Source of the DNA: Polaromonas sp. CF318 | GTDB lineage: Bacteria; Pseudomonadota; Gammaproteobacteria; Burkholderiales; Burkholderiaceae_C | Assembly (NCBI RefSeq): GCF_000282655.1 | Contig: NZ_AKIV01000056.1 | Location: 21,420-85,419, forward strand | Length of the DNA: 64,000 nucleotides | Direction: 5' to 3' | Shown here: one piece after another, positions 15,091 through 24,087 of the stretch | Layout: each line of letters begins with the position of its first letter | Position numbering within the stretch: the stretch's first letter is position 1 | Made by a program: the position numbers and the translations under genes | Notes under the pieces: model-generated | Seen by the model: the letters and a program-made list of their open reading frames with translations, nothing else | Databases searched by the model: none | What the model was told of the DNA's origin: nothing

Positions 15091-16199
15091 CTTTTAAACT
15101 TGCCGTCCGTGCCGATGATGGACAGGTCGGCGAAGTCCAGGCCGGTGTGGTCTTCGGGGCTGTAGCTCACTTCCAGCCCGCCGATGTCGTACTTGCGCAG
15201 GCCTTCCAGCGCCGCCTGCAGTTTTTCGCGCGTGGGTTTGGCGCCGGCGCGGCGCAGGCCCTCGACCAGCACCTTGGCCGCGGCAAAACCTTCCAGCATG
15301 GCGGGGCTCACGTCGGCCTGGCCCTTGGCCTTGGCCAGCTCCTGGGCTTCCTTGACCATGGGGAAGGCGATGGAGCGCTCATACGGAAAGACCTGGGTCA
15401 CGATCACGCCGCGGGCGTTGTCGCCCAGGCTTTTCACAAAACCGCCCGAGGCGTTGTTCGACAGCGTGACGAGCTGCGCCGTGGAGCCGGCCGCGCGGAA
15501 GGCCTTGACGCCGTCGACCACGGCCTGGCCCGAGGCGACCATGATGACGGCCTGCGCATTCGACTGGTAGACCTTGGGCGCGATGGGCCCGAAGTCGGGC
15601 TTGCTGCGGTCGAATTTTTCGAGGATGGCCGGCTGCAGCTTGGCCGTGGCCAGGCCTTTTTGCGCGCCCATGACGCCGTCGGCGCCGAAGCTGTCGTCGG
15701 CATAGACGATGCCGACTCGCGTGATGCCCATGGAGGCGAGGTGGGTGACCGCTTTTTCGGCTTCGCGCTGGTAGGTGGCACGCACATTGAACACATGTTT
15801 CCTCACGGGCTGGTGCAGCACCATGGCGCCGGTGGACGGGCCCACCAGCGGCACGCCGTGTTTGTCGAGCAGGGGGATGATGCCTTCGGTGTGCGGCGTG
15901 CCGCGCGTGAGGAACAGGGCCACCACGTTTTGCTCTTCCACCAGCTTGCGGGCGTTTTCCGCCGCGAGCTTGGGCTCGAACTTGTCGTCGACTGAAATAA
16001 GCTCTACCTTCTGCCCGTTCACGCCGCCCTTGGCGTTGACGGCATCGATGTAGAGCTTGGCGCCCTCTGTGGTTTCCTTGACGCCGGCACCCACGGGGCC
16101 GGTGAAGCCCGCGGTTTGCCCGACGAGTATCTGTGCGTGGCCCAGCTGGCCCAGGGCGGCCAGCGCGAAGGCCGCGCACCAACGTTTTGTTGTTGACAT
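15087..16199 (-). CDS. Branched-chain amino-acid-type ABC transporter substrate-binding protein
   Basis: A 370-residue periplasmic protein of the LivJ/LivK (type I periplasmic binding) family. It has a signal peptide (MSTTKRWCAAFALAALGQLGHA, cleavage after about 22), then ILVGQTAGFTGPVGAGVKET and the typical YIDAVNAKGGVNGQKVELISVDD segment, and a long ligand domain to the C-terminus. Ligands in this family include amino acids, amides and aromatic acids, so the substrate is open. No permease or ATPase genes are nearby, so it is an orphan component here. The gene's 3' end abuts repeat copy A. Confidence 0.87.
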   Translation of the reverse strand: MSTTKRWCAAFALAALGQLGHAQILVGQTAGFTGPVGAGVKETTEGAKLYIDAVNAKGGVNGQKVELISVDDKFEPKLAAENARKLVEEQNVVALFLTRGTPHTEGIIPLLDKHGVPLVGPSTGAMVLHQPVRKHVFNVRATYQREAEKAVTHLASMGITRVGIVYADDSFGADGVMGAQKGLATAKLQPAILEKFDRSKPDFGPIAPKVYQSNAQAVIMVASGQAVVDGVKAFRAAGSTAQLVTLSNNASGGFVKSLGDNARGVIVTQVFPYERSIAFPMVKEAQELAKAKGQADVSPAMLEGFAAAKVLVEGLRRAGAKPTREKLQAALEGLRKYDIGGLEVSYSPEDHTGLDFADLSIIGTDGKFKR

Positions 16200-16400
16200 G
16201 GTCTGTCTCCTTAAATCGATCCCAGGTCGCTAAAGTTAAACACGAAAGCATGAAAACAGCGAGCAGGGAAACCAGAATGTGCCCTAATTGGCGCGCTGAA
16301 AAGCGGGGAAAAAGCAGGAGAAAAGACCCTTAATCCCTACATCCTGCACAGGCGGATGCTTTGCCTAGAATGTTTGACCTCTTCAGGAAAGACCGCACTC

Positions 16401-19400
16401 ATGTCCCAGGGAACCATCCGCATCCGCGGCGCGCGCCAGCACAACCTCAAAAACCTCGACCTTGACATTCGCACCGGTGAAATGACGGTGGTCACCGGCC
16501 CCAGCGGCTCGGGAAAATCCTCGCTGGTGTTCGACACCCTGTTCGCCGAAGGCCAGCGCCGCTATGTGGAGACCTTCTCGGCCTATGCGCGCCAGTTCCT
16601 GGACCGCATGGACAAGCCGGCCGTCGACAAGGTCGAGGGCGTGCCGCCGGCCATCGCCATCGACCAGACCAACCCGGTGCGCAGCTCGCGCTCCACCGTG
16701 GGCACCATGACGGAGCTCAACGACCACCTGAAGCTGCTTTACGCGCGCGCCGCGCAGCTCTTCGACAAACAGACCGCGCAGAACGTGCGCCACGACACGC
16801 CCGAATCGATTTATGCCGAGCTGATGGCGCGCACCAAGGAAGGCGACCCCCGCGTGGTGCTGACCTTCCCGGTCGAGCTGCCCGGCAACACCAGCGCCGA
16901 GCAGGTCGAGCAGTGGCTGTCGGTGAGCGGCTTCACGCGCGTGCATGCGCAGCGCGACGTGGCCACGCCGGCCGGCCCGCACAAGCTGCTGGATGTGGTG
17001 GCCGACCGCTTTCGCACCCATGCGGTGGAAAAGTCCCGCGTCATGGATGCCATTGAAACGGCGCTCAAGCGTGGCGGCAGGCTGAATATCTATGTGCAAC
17101 ACGCCGAGGACGGGCAGCCCGATCAAATGTGGCGTTTCTCCACCGGCCTGCATTGCCCCGACAGCGACCTGCGCTACACCAACCCCACGCCTTCGCTGTT
17201 TTCCTTCAACTCGGCCATGGGCGCCTGCGAAACCTGCCGCGGCTTCGGCCGCGTGATCGGCGTGGACTACGGCCTGGTGATTCCCAACGACAAGCTGACC
17301 CTGCGCGCCGGCGCCATCAAGACCATACAGACCCCGGCCTGGAAGGAGGCCCAGGATGATTTGATGCGCCACGCCGAAGCGGCCGGCATACCGCGCGACA
17401 CGCCCTGGTACAAGCTCACGCCCGAGCAGCAGGGCTGGGTCATCAACGGCACGCCGGGCTACAAGGACGGCAACTGGAACAAGCAGTGGTATGGCATCAA
17501 GCGCTTTTTCGAGTACCTCGAAAGCAAGGCCTACAAGATGCACATCCGCGTGCTGCTGTCCAAGTACCGCAGCTACACGCCCTGTGAAACCTGCGGCGGC
17601 GCGCGCCTCAAGCTGGAGTCGCTGCTCTGGCACCTGGGCTCCAAGGAGGCCGCCGACGCGGTGCTGCCGCCGGTCCAGCGCTTCATGCCGGTGGGTGTGC
17701 AGTGGAGCCGCGAGCAGCTCGAGGCCTTGCCGGGCCTGGCGCTGCACGACCTGATGCGCCTGCCCATCGACAGGCTGCGCGAATTTTTCAGCGGCCTGTC
17801 GCTCAACGTGATGGGCGACGACGCCGAGATCCAGGCGCTCAAGTCGCTGTTCGAGGAAATCCAGACGCGCGTGAAGTACCTGTGCGACGTCGGCATAGGC
17901 TACCTCACGCTGGACCGGCAAAGCCGCACGCTGTCGGGCGGCGAGGTGCAGCGCATCAACCTCACGACGGCGCTGGGCACCTCGCTGGTCAACACGCTGT
18001 TTGTGCTCGACGAGCCCTCCATCGGCCTGCACCCGCGCGACATGAACCGCATCACCCAGGCCATGCACCGTCTGCGCGACGCCGGCAATACCCTGGTGGT
18101 GGTCGAGCACGACCCGGCGGTGATGCTGGCGGCCGACCGCATGATAGACATGGGCCCGGGCCCGGGCGAGAAGGGCGGCCAGATCGTGTTCGACGGCACG
18201 CCCGAAGACCTCAAACATGCCGACACGCTGACCGGCGCCTACCTGGGCTCGCGCAAGCAGGTGGGCATGGGCTTCAAGCGCGCGGTGACGGACAACACGC
18301 CGCGCCTCATCCTCGAAGGGGCGCGCGACCACAACCTGAAAAACCTGACGGTGGACTTCCCGCTGCAGCGCCTGGTCTGCGTGACCGGTGTCAGCGGCTC
18401 CGGCAAGTCCACGCTGATGCAGGACATCCTGGCGCCGGCGCTGCTGCGCCAGTTCGGCAAGGCGACCGAAACGCCGGGCCTGCACGACCGCCTCATGGGC
18501 GCCGACCACCTGACGGACGTGGTGTTTGTCGACCAGTCGCCCATCGGCAAGACGGCGCGCTCCAACCCGGCCAGCTATGTGGGCGCCTGGGACGCGGTGC
18601 GCGACCTGTTCGCGCTGGCGCCGCTGGCCAAACAGCGCAGCTACACCGCCACCAAGTTCAGTTTCAACAACGGCGACGGCCGCTGCCCGACCTGCGGCGG
18701 CTCGGGCTTTGAGCACGTGGAGATGCAGTTTTTGAGCGACGTCTACCTGCGCTGCCCCGATTGCGACGGCAAGCGCTACCGCGCCGAGATCCTCGAGGTG
18801 ACGATTGAACGCAAGGCCGTGGGCGACCTCAAGCCGCGCCTGCTCAATGTGTCCGACGTGCTGGACCTCACGGTCAGCGAGGCGATTGCGCTTTTTGCGC
18901 AGGACCGCGAGGTGGTGCGTTCCCTGCAGCCCATCGTGGACGTGGGCCTGGAGTACGTGAAGCTGGGCCAGCCCGTGCCCACGCTGTCGGGTGGCGAGGC
19001 GCAGCGCCTCAAGCTCGCGGGCTTCCTGGCCAATGCCAGCAAGACCGCTAGCACGAGCAAGCAGGCGCTGGCGCTCAGGCAGCCGGGCCGGGGTACGCTG
19101 TTTTTGTTCGACGAGCCGACTACCGGCCTGCACTTCGACGACATCGCCAAGCTGATGCGCGCGCTGCGCAAGCTGCTGGAGGCCGGCCACTCGCTGATCG
19201 TGATCGAGCACAACCTCGACGTGATCCGCTCGGCCGACTGGCTGATAGACCTGGGGCCCGAAGGCGGCGAGGCCGGCGGCCTGCTGGTGGCCCAGGGCAC
19301 GCCCGAGGAGGTACGCCAGCACCCGACCTCGCACACGGCGCTGGCGCTGCGCGAGTACGAGCAGGCCATGGGCAAGGTGCACGGCGTGGAAGAGTCGCGG

Positions 19401-22274
19401 CCCAAGGTGTGGGCCACGCGCCCGGCCTTTTCCAACCTGATCCAGATCGTCAACGCCAAGGAAAACAACCTCAAGAGCCTGTCGGTCGACATTCCGCGCG
19501 GCAAGTTCAATGTGGTGACCGGTGTCTCGGGCTCGGGCAAGTCCACGCTGGCCTTTGACATTTTGTTCAACGAAGGCCAGCGCCGCTACCTCGAATCGCT
19601 GAACGCCTACGCGCGCAGCATCGTGCAGCCGGCGGGCCGGCCCGAGGTGGACGCCGTCTACGGCATCCCGCCCACCGTGGCCATCGAGCAGCGCCTGTCG
19701 CGTGGCGGGCGCAAGTCCACCGTGGGAACCACCACCGAGGTCTGGCATTTCCTGCGCCTTTTGTATGTGAAGCTGGGCATACAGCATTGCACCAAGGAAG
19801 GCGCGGCCGTGATGCCGCAAAGCCCCGAAAGCATCGCGGCGCAGTTGCTCAAGACCTACCGCGGCCAGCACATCGGCCTGCTGGCGCCGCTGGTGATCGC
19901 GCGCAAGGGCGTTTACACCGAGCTGGCCGACTGGGCGCGGCCGCGCGGCTACACGCATTTGCGCATAGACGGTGAGTTTTTGCCGACCACGGGCTTCCCG
20001 CGCATAGACCGTTTCAAGGAACACACGGTGGAGCTGCCGGTGGCCGACATCCGCGTGTCGCCCGAGAACGAGGCCGCCTTGCGCGCCGCGCTGGCGACCG
20101 CGCTGGAGCACGGCAAGGGCGTGGTCCATGTGCTGGCGCCGCTGGACGGCCTGCGCGGCGCGATGATGGCCGGCGCCAGCGCGAAGAACATCGGCAAGCT
20201 GATTGCGTTTTCGACCAAGCGCGCCTGCCCGGTCTGCGCGACCTCGTATGCCGAGCTCGACCCGCGCCTCTTCAGCTACAACAGCAAGCATGGCTGGTGC
20301 CCTGACTGCGTGGGTACCGGCGTCAAACTCACCAAGGAGCAGCGCAAGGTCTTCGACGACTCGGTGATGGACGACGACAACAAGGGCCGCGAGCAGAGCT
20401 TTGCCGAGCCCGAGGTGGAAGACGTCGCCGGCACCGCCTGCCCGACCTGCGAAGGCACGCGGCTCAATGCCACGGCCCGCGCGGTGAAGTTCGCCGGCGT
20501 CGGCATTGCCGACATCGCGGCGCTGTCGGTGACCGACGTGCGGCGCTGGGTCGAAAAACTCGCGCTGCTGGGCCGCGAGGCCGGCATCGCACGCGACCTG
20601 ATCCCTGAAATCAAAAGCCGGCTGGAGTTCCTCGAGGACGTGGGCCTGGGCTACCTCACCCTGGACCGCGGCGCGCCCACGTTATCCGGCGGCGAGGCGC
20701 AGCGCATACGCCTGGCGGCACAGCTGGGCTCCAACCTGCAGGGCGTCTGCTACGTGCTGGACGAGCCGACCATCGGCCTGCACCCGCGCGACAACCAGAT
20801 CCTGCTGGGCGCTTTAGGCAAGCTCAGCGACCGCGGCAATACCCTGGTGGTGGTCGAGCATGACGAAGACACGATACGCCGCGCCGACAACATCATCGAC
20901 ATCGGCCCGGGCGCGGGCAAGCGCGGCGGCACGCTGGTGGCGCAGGGCACGGCGGCGCAGCTGTCGGCCGTGCCGGAATCGCTGACCGGCCGCTACCTGG
21001 CGAACCCGTTGATACACCCGCTGCATGCGCGGCGCGAAACGCGCAAGGGCGCGGCGCAGGCGGCCGCGGTGAAGGAGCCCACCGTTGTTGCTGATGCCAG
21101 GCCCGTGAGCAAACAGAAGGCGGCCACGCTCAAGGCCGCGGCCCTGAAAGCCGCCGCGGCCAGCGCGAGTGCGCTGCACAACGCGGCGCCGGTGGCGGCA
21201 GGGCCTTTCACTTCCTGGCTCACGGTGGTCAATGCCGACCTGCACAACCTCAAGGACGTCTCGGTCACCGTGCCGCTGTACCGCCTGGTGGCGGTGACGG
21301 GCGTGTCGGGCTCCGGCAAGTCCACGCTGGCGCGCGACGTGCTGCTGACCAATGTGCATGCGGGCGTGACGCAGCGCTCCACCAAGTCGGGGCGCGACGC
21401 CGACGACAAGGGCAAGACGCCCGACTGGACCGGCTGCGAACGCATCGAAGGGTATGCCGCGGTGGACCGCGTGCTGGAAGTCGACCAGACGCCCATCGGC
21501 AAGACGCCGCGCTCCTGCCCGGCCACCTACATCGGCTTCTGGGACACCATACGCAAGCTGTTTGCCGACACGCTGGAGGCCCGCGCGCGCGGTTACGGCG
21601 CCGGGCGGTTTTCCTTCAACACCGGCGAGGGCCGCTGCCCGACCTGCGAAGGCGCGGGCGTGCGCACCATAGGCATGAGCTTTCTGCCCGACGTGAAGGT
21701 GCTCTGCGAAACCTGCCACGGCGCGCGCTTCAACCCCGAAACCCAGGCCGTGACCTGGCGCGGCAAGAACATCGGCGACGTGCTGAAAATGGAAGTGGAC
21801 GAGGCGGTGGACTTCTTCGCCTCCATGCCCAACATCAGCCATCCGCTGCAGCTGCTGAAAGACGTGGGCCTGGGCTACCTCACGCTGGGCCAGCCGTCAC
21901 CCACGCTGTCGGGCGGCGAGGCGCAGCGCATCAAGCTGGTGACGGAACTCAGCAAGGTGCGCGACGACATCACGCGCCGCGGCCAGAAGGCGCCGCACAC
22001 GCTTTATGTGCTGGACGAGCCCACGGTGGGCCTGCACATGGCCGACGTCGAAAAGCTGATCCACGTGCTGCATCGCCTGGTCAACGGCGGCCACAGCGTG
22101 GTGGTGATCGAGCACGACCTGGACGTCATCGCCGAAGCCGACTGGGTGATTGACCTGGGCCCGGACGGCGGCAATGCCGGCGGGCGTGTGGTGGCGTCCG
22201 CGCCCCCGGAGGCCGTGGTCAAGCTGGGGACGCATACCGGGAAGGCCTTGAAAAGCGTATTGACCCGGGTGTGA
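16401..22274 (+). CDS. uvrA: Tandem-duplicated UvrA (two UvrA units in one polypeptide)
   Basis: The 1957-residue protein contains four ABC nucleotide-binding domains instead of the two of normal UvrA (about 940 residues). Walker A motifs begin at residues 33, 663, 1041 and 1634; LSGGE signatures at 511, 862, 1428 and 1836. The spacings (about 478/199 and 387/202) show two consecutive UvrA units joined near residue 1000. Zinc-finger Cys pairs occur in both halves, but in the first unit one finger reads CPDS..CETC, missing a Cys. An Ala/Lys-rich linker is at about 1543-1600. UvrA recognises DNA damage with UvrB in nucleotide excision repair. ATG at 16401 is chosen by homology to MSQGTIRIRGARQHNLKNL. 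No clear SOS box was seen upstream; a -10-like TAGAAT lies at 16366. Confidence 0.93.
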   Translation: MSQGTIRIRGARQHNLKNLDLDIRTGEMTVVTGPSGSGKSSLVFDTLFAEGQRRYVETFSAYARQFLDRMDKPAVDKVEGVPPAIAIDQTNPVRSSRSTVGTMTELNDHLKLLYARAAQLFDKQTAQNVRHDTPESIYAELMARTKEGDPRVVLTFPVELPGNTSAEQVEQWLSVSGFTRVHAQRDVATPAGPHKLLDVVADRFRTHAVEKSRVMDAIETALKRGGRLNIYVQHAEDGQPDQMWRFSTGLHCPDSDLRYTNPTPSLFSFNSAMGACETCRGFGRVIGVDYGLVIPNDKLTLRAGAIKTIQTPAWKEAQDDLMRHAEAAGIPRDTPWYKLTPEQQGWVINGTPGYKDGNWNKQWYGIKRFFEYLESKAYKMHIRVLLSKYRSYTPCETCGGARLKLESLLWHLGSKEAADAVLPPVQRFMPVGVQWSREQLEALPGLALHDLMRLPIDRLREFFSGLSLNVMGDDAEIQALKSLFEEIQTRVKYLCDVGIGYLTLDRQSRTLSGGEVQRINLTTALGTSLVNTLFVLDEPSIGLHPRDMNRITQAMHRLRDAGNTLVVVEHDPAVMLAADRMIDMGPGPGEKGGQIVFDGTPEDLKHADTLTGAYLGSRKQVGMGFKRAVTDNTPRLILEGARDHNLKNLTVDFPLQRLVCVTGVSGSGKSTLMQDILAPALLRQFGKATETPGLHDRLMGADHLTDVVFVDQSPIGKTARSNPASYVGAWDAVRDLFALAPLAKQRSYTATKFSFNNGDGRCPTCGGSGFEHVEMQFLSDVYLRCPDCDGKRYRAEILEVTIERKAVGDLKPRLLNVSDVLDLTVSEAIALFAQDREVVRSLQPIVDVGLEYVKLGQPVPTLSGGEAQRLKLAGFLANASKTASTSKQALALRQPGRGTLFLFDEPTTGLHFDDIAKLMRALRKLLEAGHSLIVIEHNLDVIRSADWLIDLGPEGGEAGGLLVAQGTPEEVRQHPTSHTALALREYEQAMGKVHGVEESRPKVWATRPAFSNLIQIVNAKENNLKSLSVDIPRGKFNVVTGVSGSGKSTLAFDILFNEGQRRYLESLNAYARSIVQPAGRPEVDAVYGIPPTVAIEQRLSRGGRKSTVGTTTEVWHFLRLLYVKLGIQHCTKEGAAVMPQSPESIAAQLLKTYRGQHIGLLAPLVIARKGVYTELADWARPRGYTHLRIDGEFLPTTGFPRIDRFKEHTVELPVADIRVSPENEAALRAALATALEHGKGVVHVLAPLDGLRGAMMAGASAKNIGKLIAFSTKRACPVCATSYAELDPRLFSYNSKHGWCPDCVGTGVKLTKEQRKVFDDSVMDDDNKGREQSFAEPEVEDVAGTACPTCEGTRLNATARAVKFAGVGIADIAALSVTDVRRWVEKLALLGREAGIARDLIPEIKSRLEFLEDVGLGYLTLDRGAPTLSGGEAQRIRLAAQLGSNLQGVCYVLDEPTIGLHPRDNQILLGALGKLSDRGNTLVVVEHDEDTIRRADNIIDIGPGAGKRGGTLVAQGTAAQLSAVPESLTGRYLANPLIHPLHARRETRKGAAQAAAVKEPTVVADARPVSKQKAATLKAAALKAAAASASALHNAAPVAAGPFTSWLTVVNADLHNLKDVSVTVPLYRLVAVTGVSGSGKSTLARDVLLTNVHAGVTQRSTKSGRDADDKGKTPDWTGCERIEGYAAVDRVLEVDQTPIGKTPRSCPATYIGFWDTIRKLFADTLEARARGYGAGRFSFNTGEGRCPTCEGAGVRTIGMSFLPDVKVLCETCHGARFNPETQAVTWRGKNIGDVLKMEVDEAVDFFASMPNISHPLQLLKDVGLGYLTLGQPSPTLSGGEAQRIKLVTELSKVRDDITRRGQKAPHTLYVLDEPTVGLHMADVEKLIHVLHRLVNGGHSVVVIEHDLDVIAEADWVIDLGPDGGNAGGRVVASAPPEAVVKLGTHTGKALKSVLTRV

Positions 22275-22289
22275 ATATGAGTCGAATTT

Positions 22290-22335
22290 GTTCCAATTAT
22301 TCGTCGAATATTTGCATTCGACGAAGAAATGGAAC
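22290..22335. promoter_or_regulatory. Long AT-rich interrupted palindrome upstream of the Bug protein
   Basis: An inner perfect inverted repeat TTCGTCGAAT (22300-22309) / ATTCGACGAA (22316-22325) with a 6-nt spacer is nested in an outer pair GTTCCA (22290-22295) / TGGAAC (22330-22335). A third GTCGAAT sits at 22281-22287. It is strongly AT-rich for this genome. It could be a regulator operator for the downstream binding protein, or a hairpin ending the uvrA transcript; the absence of a T-tract favours an operator. Confidence 0.75.
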
Positions 22336-22444
22336 ATTCGGGCGCTGACGCCAGCGCGACAGCCCTTCAGGTGTTGCCCTGATGCGGCGGGCGCCGGCGG
22401 CACGCATGATGTGGGCTGCCCGCCAACCGACCAGGAGACACCCC

Positions 22445-23413
22445 ATGCAACGCCGACCCTTTCTGCACACCGCCGCCGCCCTGGCCTTGATCGCCGCGGG
22501 CGCCATGCCGGCCCAGGCGCAGACCTTTCCGGCCAAACCCATCAAGCTGGTGATCGCGTTTCCGGCCGGCGGGCCCACCGACATCACCATGCGTTCGCTG
22601 GCCGACAACGCCTCGAAAATCCTGGGCCAGGCGGTGATCGTGGAGAACAAGCCCGGCGCGGGCGGCACCCTGCCGGCCCAGCAGTTGCAAAGCGCACCGG
22701 CCGACGGCTACACGCTGGCGCAGATCCCGCTGGGCGTGTTCCGCCTGGGCTACACGACCAAGATCAATTGGGACCCGGTCAAGGACATCAGCTATGTGAT
22801 CAATGTGACGGGTTACGCCTTCGGCATCGTGGTGCCGGCCGACAGCCCGTTCAAGACCTGGGCCGACTTTGTGGCTTATGCCAAGGCCAACCCCGGCAAG
22901 CTGACCTACGGCTCCACCGGCACGCTGACCAGCCCGCACCTGACGACGGAACTCGTTGCGCAGAAAGCCGGGATTGAATTGCAGCATGTGCCTTACAAAG
23001 GCAGCGCCGATTTGATGCTGGCGCTGGTCAGCGGCCAGTTGATGGCCGGCGCCGACAGCACCGGCTTTGCGCCGCAGGTCGAGGCCGGCAAGCTGCGCGT
23101 GCTCAATACCTGGGGCGAGAAGCGCCTCGACAAATTCCCGAACGCGCCCACGCTGAAAGAGCTGGGCTATGACATCGTGCAGAACTCGCCCTTTGGCATA
23201 GGTGCGCCCAAGGGCACGCCGCCCGAGGTGGTCAAGCGCCTGCACGACGCCTTCAAGAAGGCCATGGAAGAGCCGAGTTATGTGGCGGCGCTGGGCCGTT
23301 ACGACATGCTGCCCAACTACCTGAGTTCGGCCGACTACACGAAGTTTGCGCAGGACACGGTGGTGCGCGAAAAAGCCTTGATCGACAAGCTAGGCTTAGC
23401 TAAACCCAACTAG
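22445..23413 (+). CDS. Bug-family (TctC-like) periplasmic solute-binding protein
   Basis: A 322-residue protein of the tripartite tricarboxylate transporter receptor family that is greatly expanded in Burkholderiales. It has a signal peptide (MQRRPFLHTAAALALIAAGAMPAQA, cut after about residue 25), then FPAKPIKLVIAFPAGGPTDI, the family's opening strand, and the conserved PGAGGTLPAQQL and YGSTGTLTSPHL segments. It would bind a carboxylate-type ligand. No TctAB membrane genes are close, as is usual for Bug proteins. Start 22445 has AGGAGA 8-9 bases upstream. Its 3' end overlaps the convergent TetR gene by 14 bp. Confidence 0.9.
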   Translation: MQRRPFLHTAAALALIAAGAMPAQAQTFPAKPIKLVIAFPAGGPTDITMRSLADNASKILGQAVIVENKPGAGGTLPAQQLQSAPADGYTLAQIPLGVFRLGYTTKINWDPVKDISYVINVTGYAFGIVVPADSPFKTWADFVAYAKANPGKLTYGSTGTLTSPHLTTELVAQKAGIELQHVPYKGSADLMLALVSGQLMAGADSTGFAPQVEAGKLRVLNTWGEKRLDKFPNAPTLKELGYDIVQNSPFGIGAPKGTPPEVVKRLHDAFKKAMEEPSYVAALGRYDMLPNYLSSADYTKFAQDTVVREKALIDKLGLAKPN

Positions 23414-23984
23414 CGGGCTGGACGCCGGCTAGTACGAAGAGCTCGTCGGCGAGTTGTTCCGCCAGCGCTGGCTCGACGCCGGCGCCGAAAATCAATCGGT
23501 AAATGATGGGGGCCATCATGTGGTCCAGCACCTGTTGCACAGTGGGTGTGGTGTCGCCGCGCGCCTGGGCGCGCTTGACCAGCACGGTGGCTTCGTTACG
23601 GCGGTTTTTCAGGCAGTTGGTTTCTTCGGTGCCGGCCAGCGCGGCCGCGGCCTTCAGCAGGGAGGCGTTGCCGGGCTTGTTGAGGTGGTTGATCAGCTCC
23701 AGCGCCCAAGCCGTGAGTTCGGCTTTCAAATCCCCGGTTTCAGGCAGGGGCCGGTTGGGGTCCAGCCGGTGCGTGGCGGTTTCATCGAGCAGGCCATTCA
23801 CGTCGCCCCAGCGCCGGTAAATGCTGGAGGCGCTGACGCCGGCGCGCTCGGCCACGGCCGGTACGGTGACCTTGTCGCGGCCTTCCTGGGCAATCAGTTC
23901 TTCGAGCGCCTTGCGCACCACGGCCTGCACCTGGGCGCTGCGGCCACCGGGGCGCTTGGCCTGACTGGGAAGAGGGGTGTTCAT
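23400..23984 (-). CDS. TetR family transcriptional regulator
   Basis: The 194-residue protein has an N-terminal TetR HTH (about 18-65) with VTVPAVAERAGVSASSIYRRWGD and a ligand-binding C-terminal domain of the AefR/TetR-C-11-like type (APIIYRLIFGAG). It diverges from the MFS exporter at 24088, and the 103-bp gap holds two matching GCAAAT..ATTTGC-type palindromes. It most likely represses the exporter and itself, released by an exported compound. The stop codon lies inside the convergent Bug gene. Confidence 0.88.
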   Translation of the reverse strand: MNTPLPSQAKRPGGRSAQVQAVVRKALEELIAQEGRDKVTVPAVAERAGVSASSIYRRWGDVNGLLDETATHRLDPNRPLPETGDLKAELTAWALELINHLNKPGNASLLKAAAALAGTEETNCLKNRRNEATVLVKRAQARGDTTPTVQQVLDHMMAPIIYRLIFGAGVEPALAEQLADELFVLAGVQPASWV

Positions 23985-24003
23985 GGCACGATTCTAGCTT
24001 AAA

Positions 24004-24017
24004 GCAATGATATTTGC
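24004..24017. promoter_or_regulatory. TetR operator candidate O1
   Basis: GCAATGATATTTGC, an imperfect palindrome within the divergent spacer. It is part of a larger 23-bp block (23998-24020, CTTAAAGCAA...ATTTGCGTT) that recurs inverted at 24048-24070 with 20 of 23 positions conserved, so O1 and O2 lie symmetrically between the two start codons. Confidence 0.75.
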
Positions 24018-24050
24018 GTTAATTTAAATGTCGGCGTAGAATTCTCAAAC

Positions 24051-24064
24051 GCAAATAAATTTGC
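24051..24064. promoter_or_regulatory. TetR operator candidate O2
   Basis: GCAAATAAATTTGC, a perfect palindrome with 2-bp centre, 24 bases before the exporter start. Together with O1 it probably covers both divergent promoters. Confidence 0.8.
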
Positions 24065-24087
24065 TTTAAGAAAGTTGAGCGTTTCCC

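Noticed and set aside
16300..16400. SOS (LexA) box upstream of uvrA
   Set aside because: CTGCACAG near 16343 is the only resemblance; it lacks the CTGT-N8-ACAG spacing, so I do not call it.
16383..20291. Very long open frame (about 1300 codons) on the strand opposite uvrA
   Set aside because: It is antisense to a gene with clear motifs, rich in His, Arg, Ala and Gly, with no domain recognisable. Such shadows are expected from strong GC bias at third positions.
22288..22403. Similar-looking peptides on both strands (FQLFVEY... and FHFFVEC...) near the uvrA end
   Set aside because: The likeness comes from the palindrome at 22290-22335 being read in both directions, not from two genes.
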